From: Symbiodinium sp. CCMP2592 | Lineage: Eukaryota; Sar; Dinophyceae; Suessiales; Symbiodiniaceae | Assembly: GCA_905221615.1 (NCBI GenBank) | Contig: CAJNDT010004735.1 | Coordinates: 62,001 to 126,000, forward strand | DNA length: 64,000 nucleotides | Reading direction: 5' to 3' | Shown here: piece after piece, positions 53,726 to 61,849 of the stretch | Numbering within the stretch: the first letter of the stretch is position 1 | Layout of the letters: each line of letters opens with the position of its first letter | Notes under the pieces: generated by a model | What the model saw: only the letters and a program-made list of their open reading frames with translations | Databases searched by the model: none | Told to the model about the DNA's origin: nothing | Translations under genes and position numbers: made by a program

Positions 53726-56700
53726 CAAACAGATCTCGACACCTCAGCTCCTCCTGTTGAGGCGGCTGCCATTTCTGGCTATGGCCCACACTCAGTGGGA
53801 TTTCATTTTTCCCCTGCTGCCACTTCTGAGGTTGCCGACGTGTTGGCACCCGCGGAGGCGATAGCATTGCAATGCCTACAGGCCGGTTTTGCTAGTCATG
53901 ACGATTTTCGGAGCTTGATCGCTTTGCTCCCTGCGGACACTGCCGGTGCCCCGTCAGAAGAATCTGTGGACCCGACGGCTCCCAAATCTTTCACATCCGG
54001 CGCATATGTCCATCAAGCCAAAGCCGGACTGCGCTCTAATTTTCACGCCTTTCCTTTCAGTACCATGCTTTTGGCCGCCGTCTTGTCGGCGTCTTTTGGC
54101 TCTCGCTGCTTCTCGTCTGTTGGACTTTTCTTGAATTTAAAGGCGCCTCTGCACAACGACGCCAACAACGATCATGCCCATCCCAACCTGATCTTGCCTG
54201 CCTCTGTTTTCCACAAAGGCCAGATTTGGGTTGAGGGCAAGGGCGAGTGTCCGTGCCCCGACCCCGACGTGCCGCGTCTGGGCTACTTGCTGCCTGTTGC
54301 TGACGGCCCACAGTTGCTTCCTTCAGAGAGGCTGCACGCAACTTGTGATTGGGACGGTACTCGCCTGTTGATTGTGGGATTCTGCATTCGTGACACTGGC
54401 CTCCTGTCCGAGGCACACCGTGTTCGACTCCTTGATGCTCGTTTCCTCCTGCCTCAAGTTGAGTCCGGATCGGCCTCAGACGATGTGCTCCCCGTGCCAC
54501 CGCCCAAGCGGCCCAAGGTTGCCTACCGACCCCTAGTTGGCCCTAAACCCGCCGCCTGCCCTTCCCTAACACCGCTAGGTTCGCCTGAAGCCGGACCATC
54601 CGCAAGTGCATCGGCTTCTACGCATACTGGATTGCAGGAGGCTTTCCCTCAACAGGCCACACCGCTGGTTATTGAGATTTTTGCCGGCACGGCTCGGCTC
54701 AGCACTGCCTGTCAGAAGCTGGGTTTCAGAACGCTTGCAATCGATAAATCCACGGCACGTGGACGCTTCCCCATACAACGTCTTGACCTCACCGATGCTG
54801 ACGACCTTTGCATTCTTCTGGATATCATCCGTCTTGAGGCGGCCAATATTGTCTGGATCCATTGTGCGCCGCCATGTGGCACCGCGTCTGCGGCGCGCTC
54901 ACGGCCCATTCCCGAATTGACGGCTGCTGGTGTTCGGGTGCCGCAACCTTTGCGCAGCACTTCCGAACCCCAAGGACTCTCCACTTTGACTGGCGCAGAT
55001 CTTGAACGGGTCCAGAAGGCCAATATGCTCTACCGTGCCGTCGGGCAAATTGCTGACCTGGCTCGACAATTGAACATCTTCGTCACCGTGGAAAACCCAC
55101 GCAACTCTTTGGCTTGGTTGTGCGATGGCCTGGACGAGCTGTTCCGCTCACCACATCACACCGTGGTCTACGATGCCTGCATGCATGGTGGCACACGTGA
55201 CAAAACCACCTTGTTGTGGTGCTCTGCTGATTGGTTTCAGCCTCTCGCTCTTCGATGTTCACGCGACCACCAGCACGCTTCTTGGAAACCTCGTTTGCAG
55301 CCGCATGCTACCTCTTTCCCGACTGCAGATGAGGCTGCACATCCGGTGCTGCTTTGTGAACGAATGGCCCACATCATTGCTGAACGTGCTGGGGGACTCG
55401 CGCTTGCTGCGCCCGACCCGCGCCCTTTTTCCCAGGTATACTTGCAGCGACAGCCTCGCTTTGCACGACCCTTGGTCGCCTGCTATTCTGGGCGTGATGA
55501 TTGGGCCATCCCTGTTCGATCCGATGATCTTACCTCCACGCTGCTGGCTTGCTACCCAAAGGGAGCGCGCATTATTCAACGCAAACTGGTATCCTGGGGT
55601 ATGGTGCGGGTTTGCGTGCCTTCCAAATGCACAGGCATCGACCTGTCGTCGTTGCATTCCAAATACCCCCAACGGGTGAGGATCGCTGATTGTACTGAGG
55701 AGGACCACCTCAAGCATGACGAGACAGTTGCAATAACAGGTTTCATTGGGGCAGACGATCCGTGCTCCGAGCATGCGGAGATTGTTTCTGTTGGAATACC
55801 CAAAGAACCTTGCGACTTCGTGGCGGATGCCGTGAAGGCTGGACATCCAAGGAATGCTTTGAACGCGAGCCGGGAAGGACCTTCTTCCAAAGTTGCAGAT
55901 GCCATTCTCATGGATTTCGAACGGAGGGAGCGGCTTGCCTCAAAAACCAAGGATCGTTGGGGTCAGATTGCGGCTACGACTAAGCCCTTGAGTCAGGACA
56001 TGTTGAAGCACAAGCCGGACTGCATTGTGACTGCGTTAGGGGATAAGAACCTTTTGGCCTGGAAAAGTATTCTTGGTGACAATGGCTTCCCAGACCAACA
56101 ACTCTGGTCTGACCTGCGCGATGGACTTAGACTGACTGGCTGGATGCGAGACACTGGAATCTTCGACAAGAAAGTCCGTCCCCCGCAAACATCGCTGGAG
56201 CACCTGCTAAGTCAATCCCAGTACCAAACACCCTTGACCTTGAAAAGGCTACAGAAGACTGTTGTTGACATCACGGCACGCAAGGCGTGGGCTGAAACGG
56301 TGGAGGAAGAGAAGAAGGGATGGATCTTTCGGGATGAAAGTGCAAATCTTGATGACATAGTCTTGGCCCATCGTTTCGGCTTGCAGCAGAAAGACAAAGT
56401 TCGTGTAATCGACAACGGCAAGGAGTGTGGCCTCAACTTGGCGTGTGGGCTACCAGAGAAGTTCACCTTGCATGGGGTGGACGTGCTTGCTGGAGTTTTC
56501 ATTGAGTTGCTCAACCGCCCTGAAGCTGCCGGCAAAAGGATCAAAGGGAAAACCATTGATCTTGTCTCTGCGTACAAATTCTATCCAATCCACCCTCAAG
56601 ACAGGCGTCACTTGAGGATCGGGGTCTATGACACCGACTCTGGCATAGTCAGGATTTATGGAACCAATGTTCTTCCTTTCGGTGCCACCGGAAGTGTGGC

Positions 56701-57736
56701 AGGTTTCCTGCGAGTTTCGGCGGCGATTTGGCATACGGGCATCCAGGACCTTGGCCTGGGATGGTGCGCCTACTTTGACGATTTTCCTTTGATGGCCCTT
56801 GAGGGTCATGAAGACCAAGTTGGGGAATTGGCTGGAGAAGTGTTCGACGCACCGGGGATCCAATACGCAAGGGAGGGTAAGAAGGCCACTGACTTTGATT
56901 ACACTTTTGACGCCCTGGGATTGCAGTATGACTTGACGAAATTCAACGAGGGGGTGGTCATCATTCGGCATACGGAAGCACGTACTGCTGAGCTGGTGGA
57001 AACACTCGAGGGAATCTTACGTGATGCTGTACTCCGACCTAAGGATGCGGAAGTTTTGAGGGGAAGGATGCACTGGTTTACTTCGTATCTTTTCGGTCGT
57101 GCGCCGTGTGAGGCGATGAGACAGATATCCTTGAGGGCACAGTGTATGGACTCATGCACAAGGCTCACTGACGACCTGACCGAGGCGATTCAAACCTTGC
57201 TCCGCTACGTGGTTGATTCCAGGCCATTAGAGCTGAGGCAAACGACTGGGCGCGAGCTGTATGTCTTTACAGATGGCTCGTATGAGCTTACGGCTGAGAA
57301 GCGAGCCGGCATCGGTGGCGTCCTCTATGACAGTGCTGGCACGCCGTTGTCATTCTTCTCTTCACAGGTGAACGAGGATGATCTGCGGGCTCTTGAGGAA
57401 GCTTCTGATCATCCGATATATGAAGTGGAACTGTATGCCTCATTGGTTGCTGTTGAGATTTGGGGACCCTTATTAGAGGATTCCTTTTCCGTTTTTTACC
57501 TTGATAACGAAGCCGCTCAATCAGCACTCATTGCGGGCCGTTCGGGCACGGATCATGGAAGGAAGCTGGTCCAACGCTTCCTGGATGCCGAGCACAGGTG
57601 GCGGGCAAGGCCATGGTTCGGGCGAGTCCCGACTCACTCGAATCCAGCGGACGAGCCAAGCCGCGACTGCTGCAAAAGGCTCTTGAATCAAGGCGCTCAG
57701 CGGATGCTGACCAGCGGTGAGAGGCTGCTTGTTTGA
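53726..57736 (+). CDS. Element Pol: methyltransferase-like, reverse transcriptase, RNase H
   Basis: Open in phase with gag right after its TGA; the first internal ATG is not until 54064, so readthrough or an unseen start is needed. Residues counted from 53726: about 320-500 form a C5-methyltransferase-like fold, with EIFAGTARLSTACQKLGFRT (SAM motif), IHCAPPCGTASAAR (PPC motif, Cys present) and VENPRNS (ENP/ENV motif), then GGTRDKTTLLW. RT: DLVSAYKFYPIHPQ (motif A), LPFGATGSVAGFLR (B), AYFDDFPLMA (C, catalytic DD). RNase H: VFTDGSYEL, VELYASLVAVEIW, FYLDNEAAQSALI, with HSNPADEPSR at the end. No integrase of the LTR type, consistent with the recombinase ORF. Confidence 0.85.
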   Translation, partial: QTDLDTSAPPVEAAAISGYGPHSVGFHFSPAATSEVADVLAPAEAIALQCLQAGFASHDDFRSLIALLPADTAGAPSEESVDPTAPKSFTSGAYVHQAKAGLRSNFHAFPFSTMLLAAVLSASFGSRCFSSVGLFLNLKAPLHNDANNDHAHPNLILPASVFHKGQIWVEGKGECPCPDPDVPRLGYLLPVADGPQLLPSERLHATCDWDGTRLLIVGFCIRDTGLLSEAHRVRLLDARFLLPQVESGSASDDVLPVPPPKRPKVAYRPLVGPKPAACPSLTPLGSPEAGPSASASASTHTGLQEAFPQQATPLVIEIFAGTARLSTACQKLGFRTLAIDKSTARGRFPIQRLDLTDADDLCILLDIIRLEAANIVWIHCAPPCGTASAARSRPIPELTAAGVRVPQPLRSTSEPQGLSTLTGADLERVQKANMLYRAVGQIADLARQLNIFVTVENPRNSLAWLCDGLDELFRSPHHTVVYDACMHGGTRDKTTLLWCSADWFQPLALRCSRDHQHASWKPRLQPHATSFPTADEAAHPVLLCERMAHIIAERAGGLALAAPDPRPFSQVYLQRQPRFARPLVACYSGRDDWAIPVRSDDLTSTLLACYPKGARIIQRKLVSWGMVRVCVPSKCTGIDLSSLHSKYPQRVRIADCTEEDHLKHDETVAITGFIGADDPCSEHAEIVSVGIPKEPCDFVADAVKAGHPRNALNASREGPSSKVADAILMDFERRERLASKTKDRWGQIAATTKPLSQDMLKHKPDCIVTALGDKNLLAWKSILGDNGFPDQQLWSDLRDGLRLTGWMRDTGIFDKKVRPPQTSLEHLLSQSQYQTPLTLKRLQKTVVDITARKAWAETVEEEKKGWIFRDESANLDDIVLAHRFGLQQKDKVRVIDNGKECGLNLACGLPEKFTLHGVDVLAGVFIELLNRPEAAGKRIKGKTIDLVSAYKFYPIHPQDRRHLRIGVYDTDSGIVRIYGTNVLPFGATGSVAGFLRVSAAIWHTGIQDLGLGWCAYFDDFPLMALEGHEDQVGELAGEVFDAPGIQYAREGKKATDFDYTFDALGLQYDLTKFNEGVVIIRHTEARTAELVETLEGILRDAVLRPKDAEVLRGRMHWFTSYLFGRAPCEAMRQISLRAQCMDSCTRLTDDLTEAIQTLLRYVVDSRPLELRQTTGRELYVFTDGSYELTAEKRAGIGGVLYDSAGTPLSFFSSQVNEDDLRALEEASDHPIYEVELYASLVAVEIWGPLLEDSFSVFYLDNEAAQSALIAGRSGTDHGRKLVQRFLDAEHRWRARPWFGRVPTHSNPADEPSRDCCKRLLNQGAQRMLTSGERLLV

Positions 57737-57760
57737 AGGAACGGCTACATGTGCGCACGG

Positions 57761-57984
57761 GACACATGTGTCTTGCATTGGATGCTTGACCTTGGGGCCG
57801 ATGGAGATATCAAACTTTGTTCGTTTCGACCCCACGGCATCGCGCAATATCATCCTAGCAAAACGAAGGCTGCTGAGCGAGTGACTGCGATCTTATTTCT
57901 TATATCGTTCTCTGAAATATATTGGAGTGACGTGAAGAGGAATATTCATGATATCGTCCATGTGTTTGTGGAACAGGAAATAAG
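57761..57984 (+). repeat. Split direct repeat B1 (224 bp)
   Basis: From GACACATGTGTCTTG to GAACAGGAAATAAG; identical to B2. Begins with the palindrome GACACATGTGTC. Confidence 0.95.
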
Positions 57985-58197
57985 TGACTTCATCACTTGT
58001 GATTATCACCTTATTTCCTTTTTCACAACAGCCGTTGTCGTGTTACGACAAGGTTGAACATGGTGATTTTCATGAGATTTCCGTCTTTTCACGATTTGCT
58101 CTTTTACTTTCACGCATGAGCATTGAGAAACATGGGCATTTGAATGACGATCCGAATGCAAGGTTTCTTGCTCAAGTGGGCAGGAAAAATTCTTTTT
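57982..58197 (+). repeat. Split direct repeat A2 (216 bp)
   Basis: Second copy of A1; overlaps B1 by AAG, the presumed recombination site in the circular intermediate. Confidence 0.95.
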
Positions 58198-58253
58198 GCC
58201 CACCCGCCCGCCCGGGGTATGATCGGGTGCGCAAGTTCTCGACTTATCTCATC

Positions 58254-58477
58254 GACACATGTGTCTTGCATTGGATGCTTGACCTTGGGGCCGATGGAGA
58301 TATCAAACTTTGTTCGTTTCGACCCCACGGCATCGCGCAATATCATCCTAGCAAAACGAAGGCTGCTGAGCGAGTGACTGCGATCTTATTTCTTATATCG
58401 TTCTCTGAAATATATTGGAGTGACGTGAAGAGGAATATTCATGATATCGTCCATGTGTTTGTGGAACAGGAAATAAG
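58254..58477 (+). repeat. Split direct repeat B2 (224 bp)
   Basis: Ends the element with AAATAAG; separated from A2 by a 56-bp C/G-rich spacer (58198-58253). Confidence 0.95.
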
Positions 58478-58593
58478 GGAACTATCAAATGCTCTATCTC
58501 CTGAAGGAGAGTCACTTTCCCTCGAGTGGCCGTGACATGCAACGCTTACTCGACAGCTGGCCGCACGAGGCAGCGACCGGCTCCACTAGGTGA
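58478..58593 (+). pseudogene. Family X reading frame, right part after the insertion
   Basis: Continues the codon split by the element: GGG|AACTATCAAATG gives NYQMLYLLKESHFPSSGRDM then QRLLDSWPH, to the TGA at 58591-58593. It matches QYQLLYLLRESHFPSGGNDI and QRLLDQWP at about 60545-60630. Confidence 0.75.
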
Positions 58594-58617
58594 CCTCCGC
58601 CCTTTGCGACCTAGGAC

Positions 58618-58635
58618 CGACGACATACGTCGTTG
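58618..58635. repeat. ATAC-loop hairpin 1
   Basis: CGACGAC-ATAC-GTCGTTG, six Watson-Crick pairs and one G-T pair. Confidence 0.7.
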
Positions 58636-58800
58636 TGTCGATATTCTGGAAGCTGAGAGAGCTACATAGCTCTGAGTAACATTGCGTCTCACGAGACGGG
58701 CAGGTGGTATCCCTCCGCCCTGCATCCACTGTTCGATCAGGCCGGCTCGGCGGCTCATTCTTCTGGCCCGCTGAGGGCCTCGATCTGATGGCACGCTGAC

Positions 58801-58818
58801 CGACGACATACGTCGTTG
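58801..58818. repeat. ATAC-loop hairpin 2
   Basis: Same sequence as hairpin 1; outer GAC/GTC can extend the stem. Confidence 0.7.
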
Positions 58819-58909
58819 AGGTCCGATCGCTACCTCTTGCACTTCCACACCCTTGCCTGGTCACTTGCACGGTACCCTGACTTGGTTGCGTCGTGTTGGG
58901 CTGCCAGCA

Positions 58910-58929
58910 CGTCGACATATACGTCGATG
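58910..58929. repeat. ATAC-loop hairpin 3 (ATATAC)
   Basis: CGTCGAC-ATATAC-GTCGATG; the fifth pair is T-A in place of A-T. Confidence 0.7.
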
Positions 58930-59429
58930 TCCGTTGTCTAACCCCCGCACGGCCCTCTCTTCCTTGCTTCTTGCATGTGTGTGGCTTCGACATGTCTCAG
59001 ACTACCTCATTTTGGGACATCGACCCGGTCTTTGTCACATTCGCACTGTCCCTTCCAGCGGGGCGCGAACTGCGTGGTCTTGAGGGACGCTTTGACGGGT
59101 ATGGGCAAAACTCCCCCAGTTGACCCCGGGCGTGCCGCTGACGTTTCCCGCACGAGACAGGACTCTTGCCATGGCTCAGACTCTGTCTTGGGAGACCCGT
59201 TAACTTGGAACGTCCTGTGCGTTGCGCTGCCGGACTAACGCACACCAGGAGCCCACGGTTTACTCCCTTGCCTGGTCTACCTGTGCGTGTAGTTTGGCGA
59301 CAATGACCGCCAGCAGGCACTCCACCACCGAATTTGCACACACCGTGGATCGTCTGTCTCGATCCCGGGTTACGGCCATTTCTGGCCGGCTTTGAGTCGC
59401 AACGACTCGGGCACCGACAGCTCTGAAGC

Positions 59430-59790
59430 CCTTCTTCCCGGCGAATTGGACTTCTGGACTTTGGTGTGCTCGACCGTGACGAAACAAAGCGCAGGGGCTG
59501 CCCGTTGTCTGACGAGACTAGAACGGCGGCCGGAGCTTGGTCTTGGCTCCACCTGTTGCTTTGGGCAGCTCAGAGCGACGGCTCTTTGTTGCTTCTGATC
59601 GGTCGCTGAGGCTCCGTAGATGGGTTGAACGGCTAACACCGGTAAAGCCTGTGCGCCGCAGCCCTTGTAGAGCTTCGCCTTTGTCTCACCGCTTTGCAGT
59701 TTTTAGTTGCTTGTTTGTAGTTTGTTTGTTTGTAGGGACCGAGTGCTACAGCCGTAGTCGACGAGGCCCGCTCACGCCAAAAAAAAAGCT
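59430..59790 (+). repeat. 3'-end module of a retroelement, copy 1
   Basis: Shares with 60719-61078 the end of a reading frame (..TKQ../..RLERRPE..), CTAGAACGGCGGCCGGAGC, AAGCCTGTGCGCCGCAGC, TTTGTTTGTTTGTAGGGACC and GAGTGCTACAGCCGTAGTCG, ending CACGCCAAAAAAAAA. The A-rich end suggests a target-primed (LINE/SINE-type) 3' terminus. Confidence 0.75.
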
Positions 59791-59869
59791 GACTTGACGG
59801 AAGAGGGGCCAGGCAGGCAGCCCTTAAGGAGCGCCTCGCAGGTAGCAGAACGTTGCAAGATTTCTCTGT

Positions 59870-60640
59870 CACAGTCACGGCCTCGACCTGCACCAGCTTG
59901 GTGTCTTCTCCGACTGGAGTCGCATAATTGGTTGGATCGGCAGTTTGGGCTCGGTGGTGGTGTTCGAGCTAGGTGGGCCGCCGGTCTGCAGACTCGTTGG
60001 GACTCCCTTTTTACAGCCACCGCCAACGAGTGCTGCGGCGGTCACCCTGCCTCACCACAGACTGGTTTGTCTGAAGTCGGGGAGTGGCCTCAACCTGTTT
60101 AAGCGTGTTCTTGCTTTGCCGAATGGTCGTGTCCCCCTAACGCTGAGTGTGCCGGCCTCCATGCTTCCAGGCCGATCACACACTCCGGCGCCACGTTCTC
60201 AGTGGAAATTGACATGGTTTTTTCTCTTTCTCGGGCATGCCGGATCTCAGCGTGGGAGGGACTCTTCGACCCTGCACAGGCCGTTTTAGAGGCACCAGGG
60301 CATCCAAAATGGTTGAAGGAGATGCGGTTCGTGCCTCGCGCAACAAGGATCGCTGTATATGAGCTATGGGAAGGCCATCGGGGTCCCAAGCAGATTGCTG
60401 CGGCCGAGACTTTCAGGAAACAGGGTGGACTTGGCCCCGGCATCCAGATTTCATCTCCGAAGCACTCATGCCGCACCTACATGAATCCGACATCGACACG
60501 CTACAGTATCGCTTCTGTCGTCTCAAAGGATTGTATGACGAGGGTCAGTACCAATTGCTGTACCTCCTGCGGGAATCTCATTTCCCGAGCGGTGGTAATG
60601 ACATACAGCGTCTGCTCGATCAATGGCCCTCCCCTACATA
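59870..60640 (+). pseudogene. Family X, second copy, frameshifted
   Basis: NWLDRQFG then (other frame) VVVFELGGPPVCRLVG matches NWFSHLERQF and IVLEVGGPPPVKLVG at 63765-63860. WEGHRGPKQIAAAETFRKQG, then in the next frame LMPHLHESDIDTLQ...QRLLDQWP, matches 48280-48451 + 58478-58560. At least two frameshifts; it provides the uninterrupted comparison for the retrotransposon target. Confidence 0.65.
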
Positions 60641-60691
60641 GGAACCGGATTTTCGACTCCTGTTCCTTTGGCTGGCCACTGTGTCCATACC

Positions 60692-60709
60692 TGTCGACAT
60701 ACGTCGACG
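60692..60709. repeat. ATAC-loop hairpin 4
   Basis: TGTCGAC-ATAC-GTCGACG; pairs five and six are T-A and G-C. It lies in a frame reading STYVDGSYHLLAMEF. Confidence 0.7.
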
Positions 60710-60718
60710 GTTCCTACC

Positions 60719-61078
60719 ATCTCCTGGCCATGGAATTTGGACTTGTGGACTTGCCGTGCACGATCGGGACACAACAATACCTCGGGGCTGACCGTTGTTC
60801 GACGGAACTAGAACGGCGGCCGGAGCCTTGGATTTGGGATCCACCGGTGGTACTGGACAGCTTTGGGCGACGGCTCACTGTTGTCGTGGAACGATCGCTG
60901 AGGACCCGTAGTTGTTGCTGAACGGCTCACGCAGGTAAAGCCTGTGCGCCGCAGCTAGTTTTGTCCTCTTAATTAGGATGTCTCACCGCTGTGTTCGTTC
61001 GTTTGTTGGTTTGTTTGTTTGTAGGGACCGAGTGCTACAGCCGTAGTCGACGAGGCCCGCATACGCCAAAAAACGGGG
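60719..61078 (+). repeat. 3'-end module of a retroelement, copy 2
   Basis: About 80% similar by eye to copy 1; ends GCCCGCATACGCCAAAAAA. Its frame ends RLTVVVERSLRTRSCC. Confidence 0.75.
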
Positions 61079-61540
61079 TCCCAAGCAGATTGCTGAGAAG
61101 TTCACAAAAGGCACGACCACGGATGTTGGCAGCATCCAAGTAGACCTGCGCAATCTCTCCACGCGGCACTTTCCATGTCCTCCCACCTGCCTCATTGACC
61201 TTGACGATTGCAGCTTCTCCCCAGCCGCCTGGAGTTATGCGGATGGGAGAACCAGGAGACGGAGTTCTCTCCCCCTGGCTGTGATATGTATCGATGCGAT
61301 TTTGGATTTTCCGGCAGTCTGGACGCCGATGCGCCTCTATGGCTCCGACGTATGCTTGTCGTTCGCAGAGTATCCGGGAAGCAGGATCTCAACGGTGCAT
61401 GATCATGTCCCGCTAGCTCAATGGAGCGGGCCCTAAGAGCTACACTGGACTGTGAAAGGCGATGCATTGCTTACTTTCACAGCGTCTACTTGGGGAATAA
61501 TTTTGGCTAAGGCGATGCGCTCAGCGTCTAGTTGGGGTTT
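61079..61540. other. Retroelement remnant and a ~50-bp tandem duplication
   Basis: A + frame LIDLDDCSFSPAAWSYADGR at about 61195-61255 may be coding relic. AAGGCGATGC..AGCGTCTA.TTGGGG occurs twice (61456-61549). Confidence 0.45.
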
Positions 61541-61815
61541 TTTTGGCTTATGCGGGCCTCGTCGACTACGGCTGTAGCACTCGGTCCCTACAAACGAACA
61601 AACGACCAAACAACAAAAACAGCGGTGAAACAAGGAACTTAATTAGAGAGGGCGGAGCTAGCTGCGGTGCCCAGGCTTTGCCGGGGTTAACCGTTCAGCA
61701 CTTGCTACGGGTCCTCAGCGATCGTTCCACGACAACAGAGGGCCGTCGCCCAAAGTTGCCCAAGACCGTCACTGAACCCAAGTCAAGGCTCCGGCCGCCG
61801 TTCTAGTTCCGTCGA
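61541..61815 (-). repeat. 3'-end module of a retroelement, copy 3, inverted
   Basis: Reverse complement of the same module: GGGCCTCGTCGACTACGGCT to GGCGGCCGTTCTAGTTC, with its A-tail (TTTTTTT on the + strand) at 61531-61537. Truncated at the upstream end. Confidence 0.75.
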
Positions 61816-61849
61816 GCACTCGGGTGATGTCGCCGCTGCCTGGGCCTGC

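Larger units (their letters stand above)
48452..58477 (+). mobile_element. PAT/Ngaro-like tyrosine-recombinase retrotransposon, 10,026 bp, apparently complete
   Basis: Bounded by AAG at both ends and flanked by split direct repeats: A1 48452-48667, B1 57761-57984, A2 57982-58197, B2 58254-58477. A1/A2 differ at 2 of 216 positions (both C/T); B1/B2 are identical over 224. B1 and A2 overlap by the same AAG. Internal frames in order: coiled-coil ORF (48704-49046, shifted), coiled-coil ORF (49469-49984), tyrosine recombinase (50279-51823), acidic ORF (51802-52296), zinc-knuckle Gag-like ORF (52427-53725), TGA, methyltransferase-like/RT/RNase H (53726-57736). There is no target duplication beyond AAG, as expected for recombinase integration. 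Near-identical repeats and open frames point to recent insertion. Known PAT/Ngaro elements carry the recombinase last; here it is third, before gag and pol. Confidence 0.9.
58594..59420. other. Decayed retroelement DNA with three ATAC-loop palindromes
   Basis: Frames of 60-110 codons in shifting phase, no domain recognised. Contains near-identical short hairpins at 58618-58635, 58801-58818 and 58910-58929. Confidence 0.45.

Noticed and set aside
58860-59240. Independent genes in 58.8-59.2 kb
   Set aside because: Frames shift every 60-100 codons and lack motifs; better explained as mobile-element decay.
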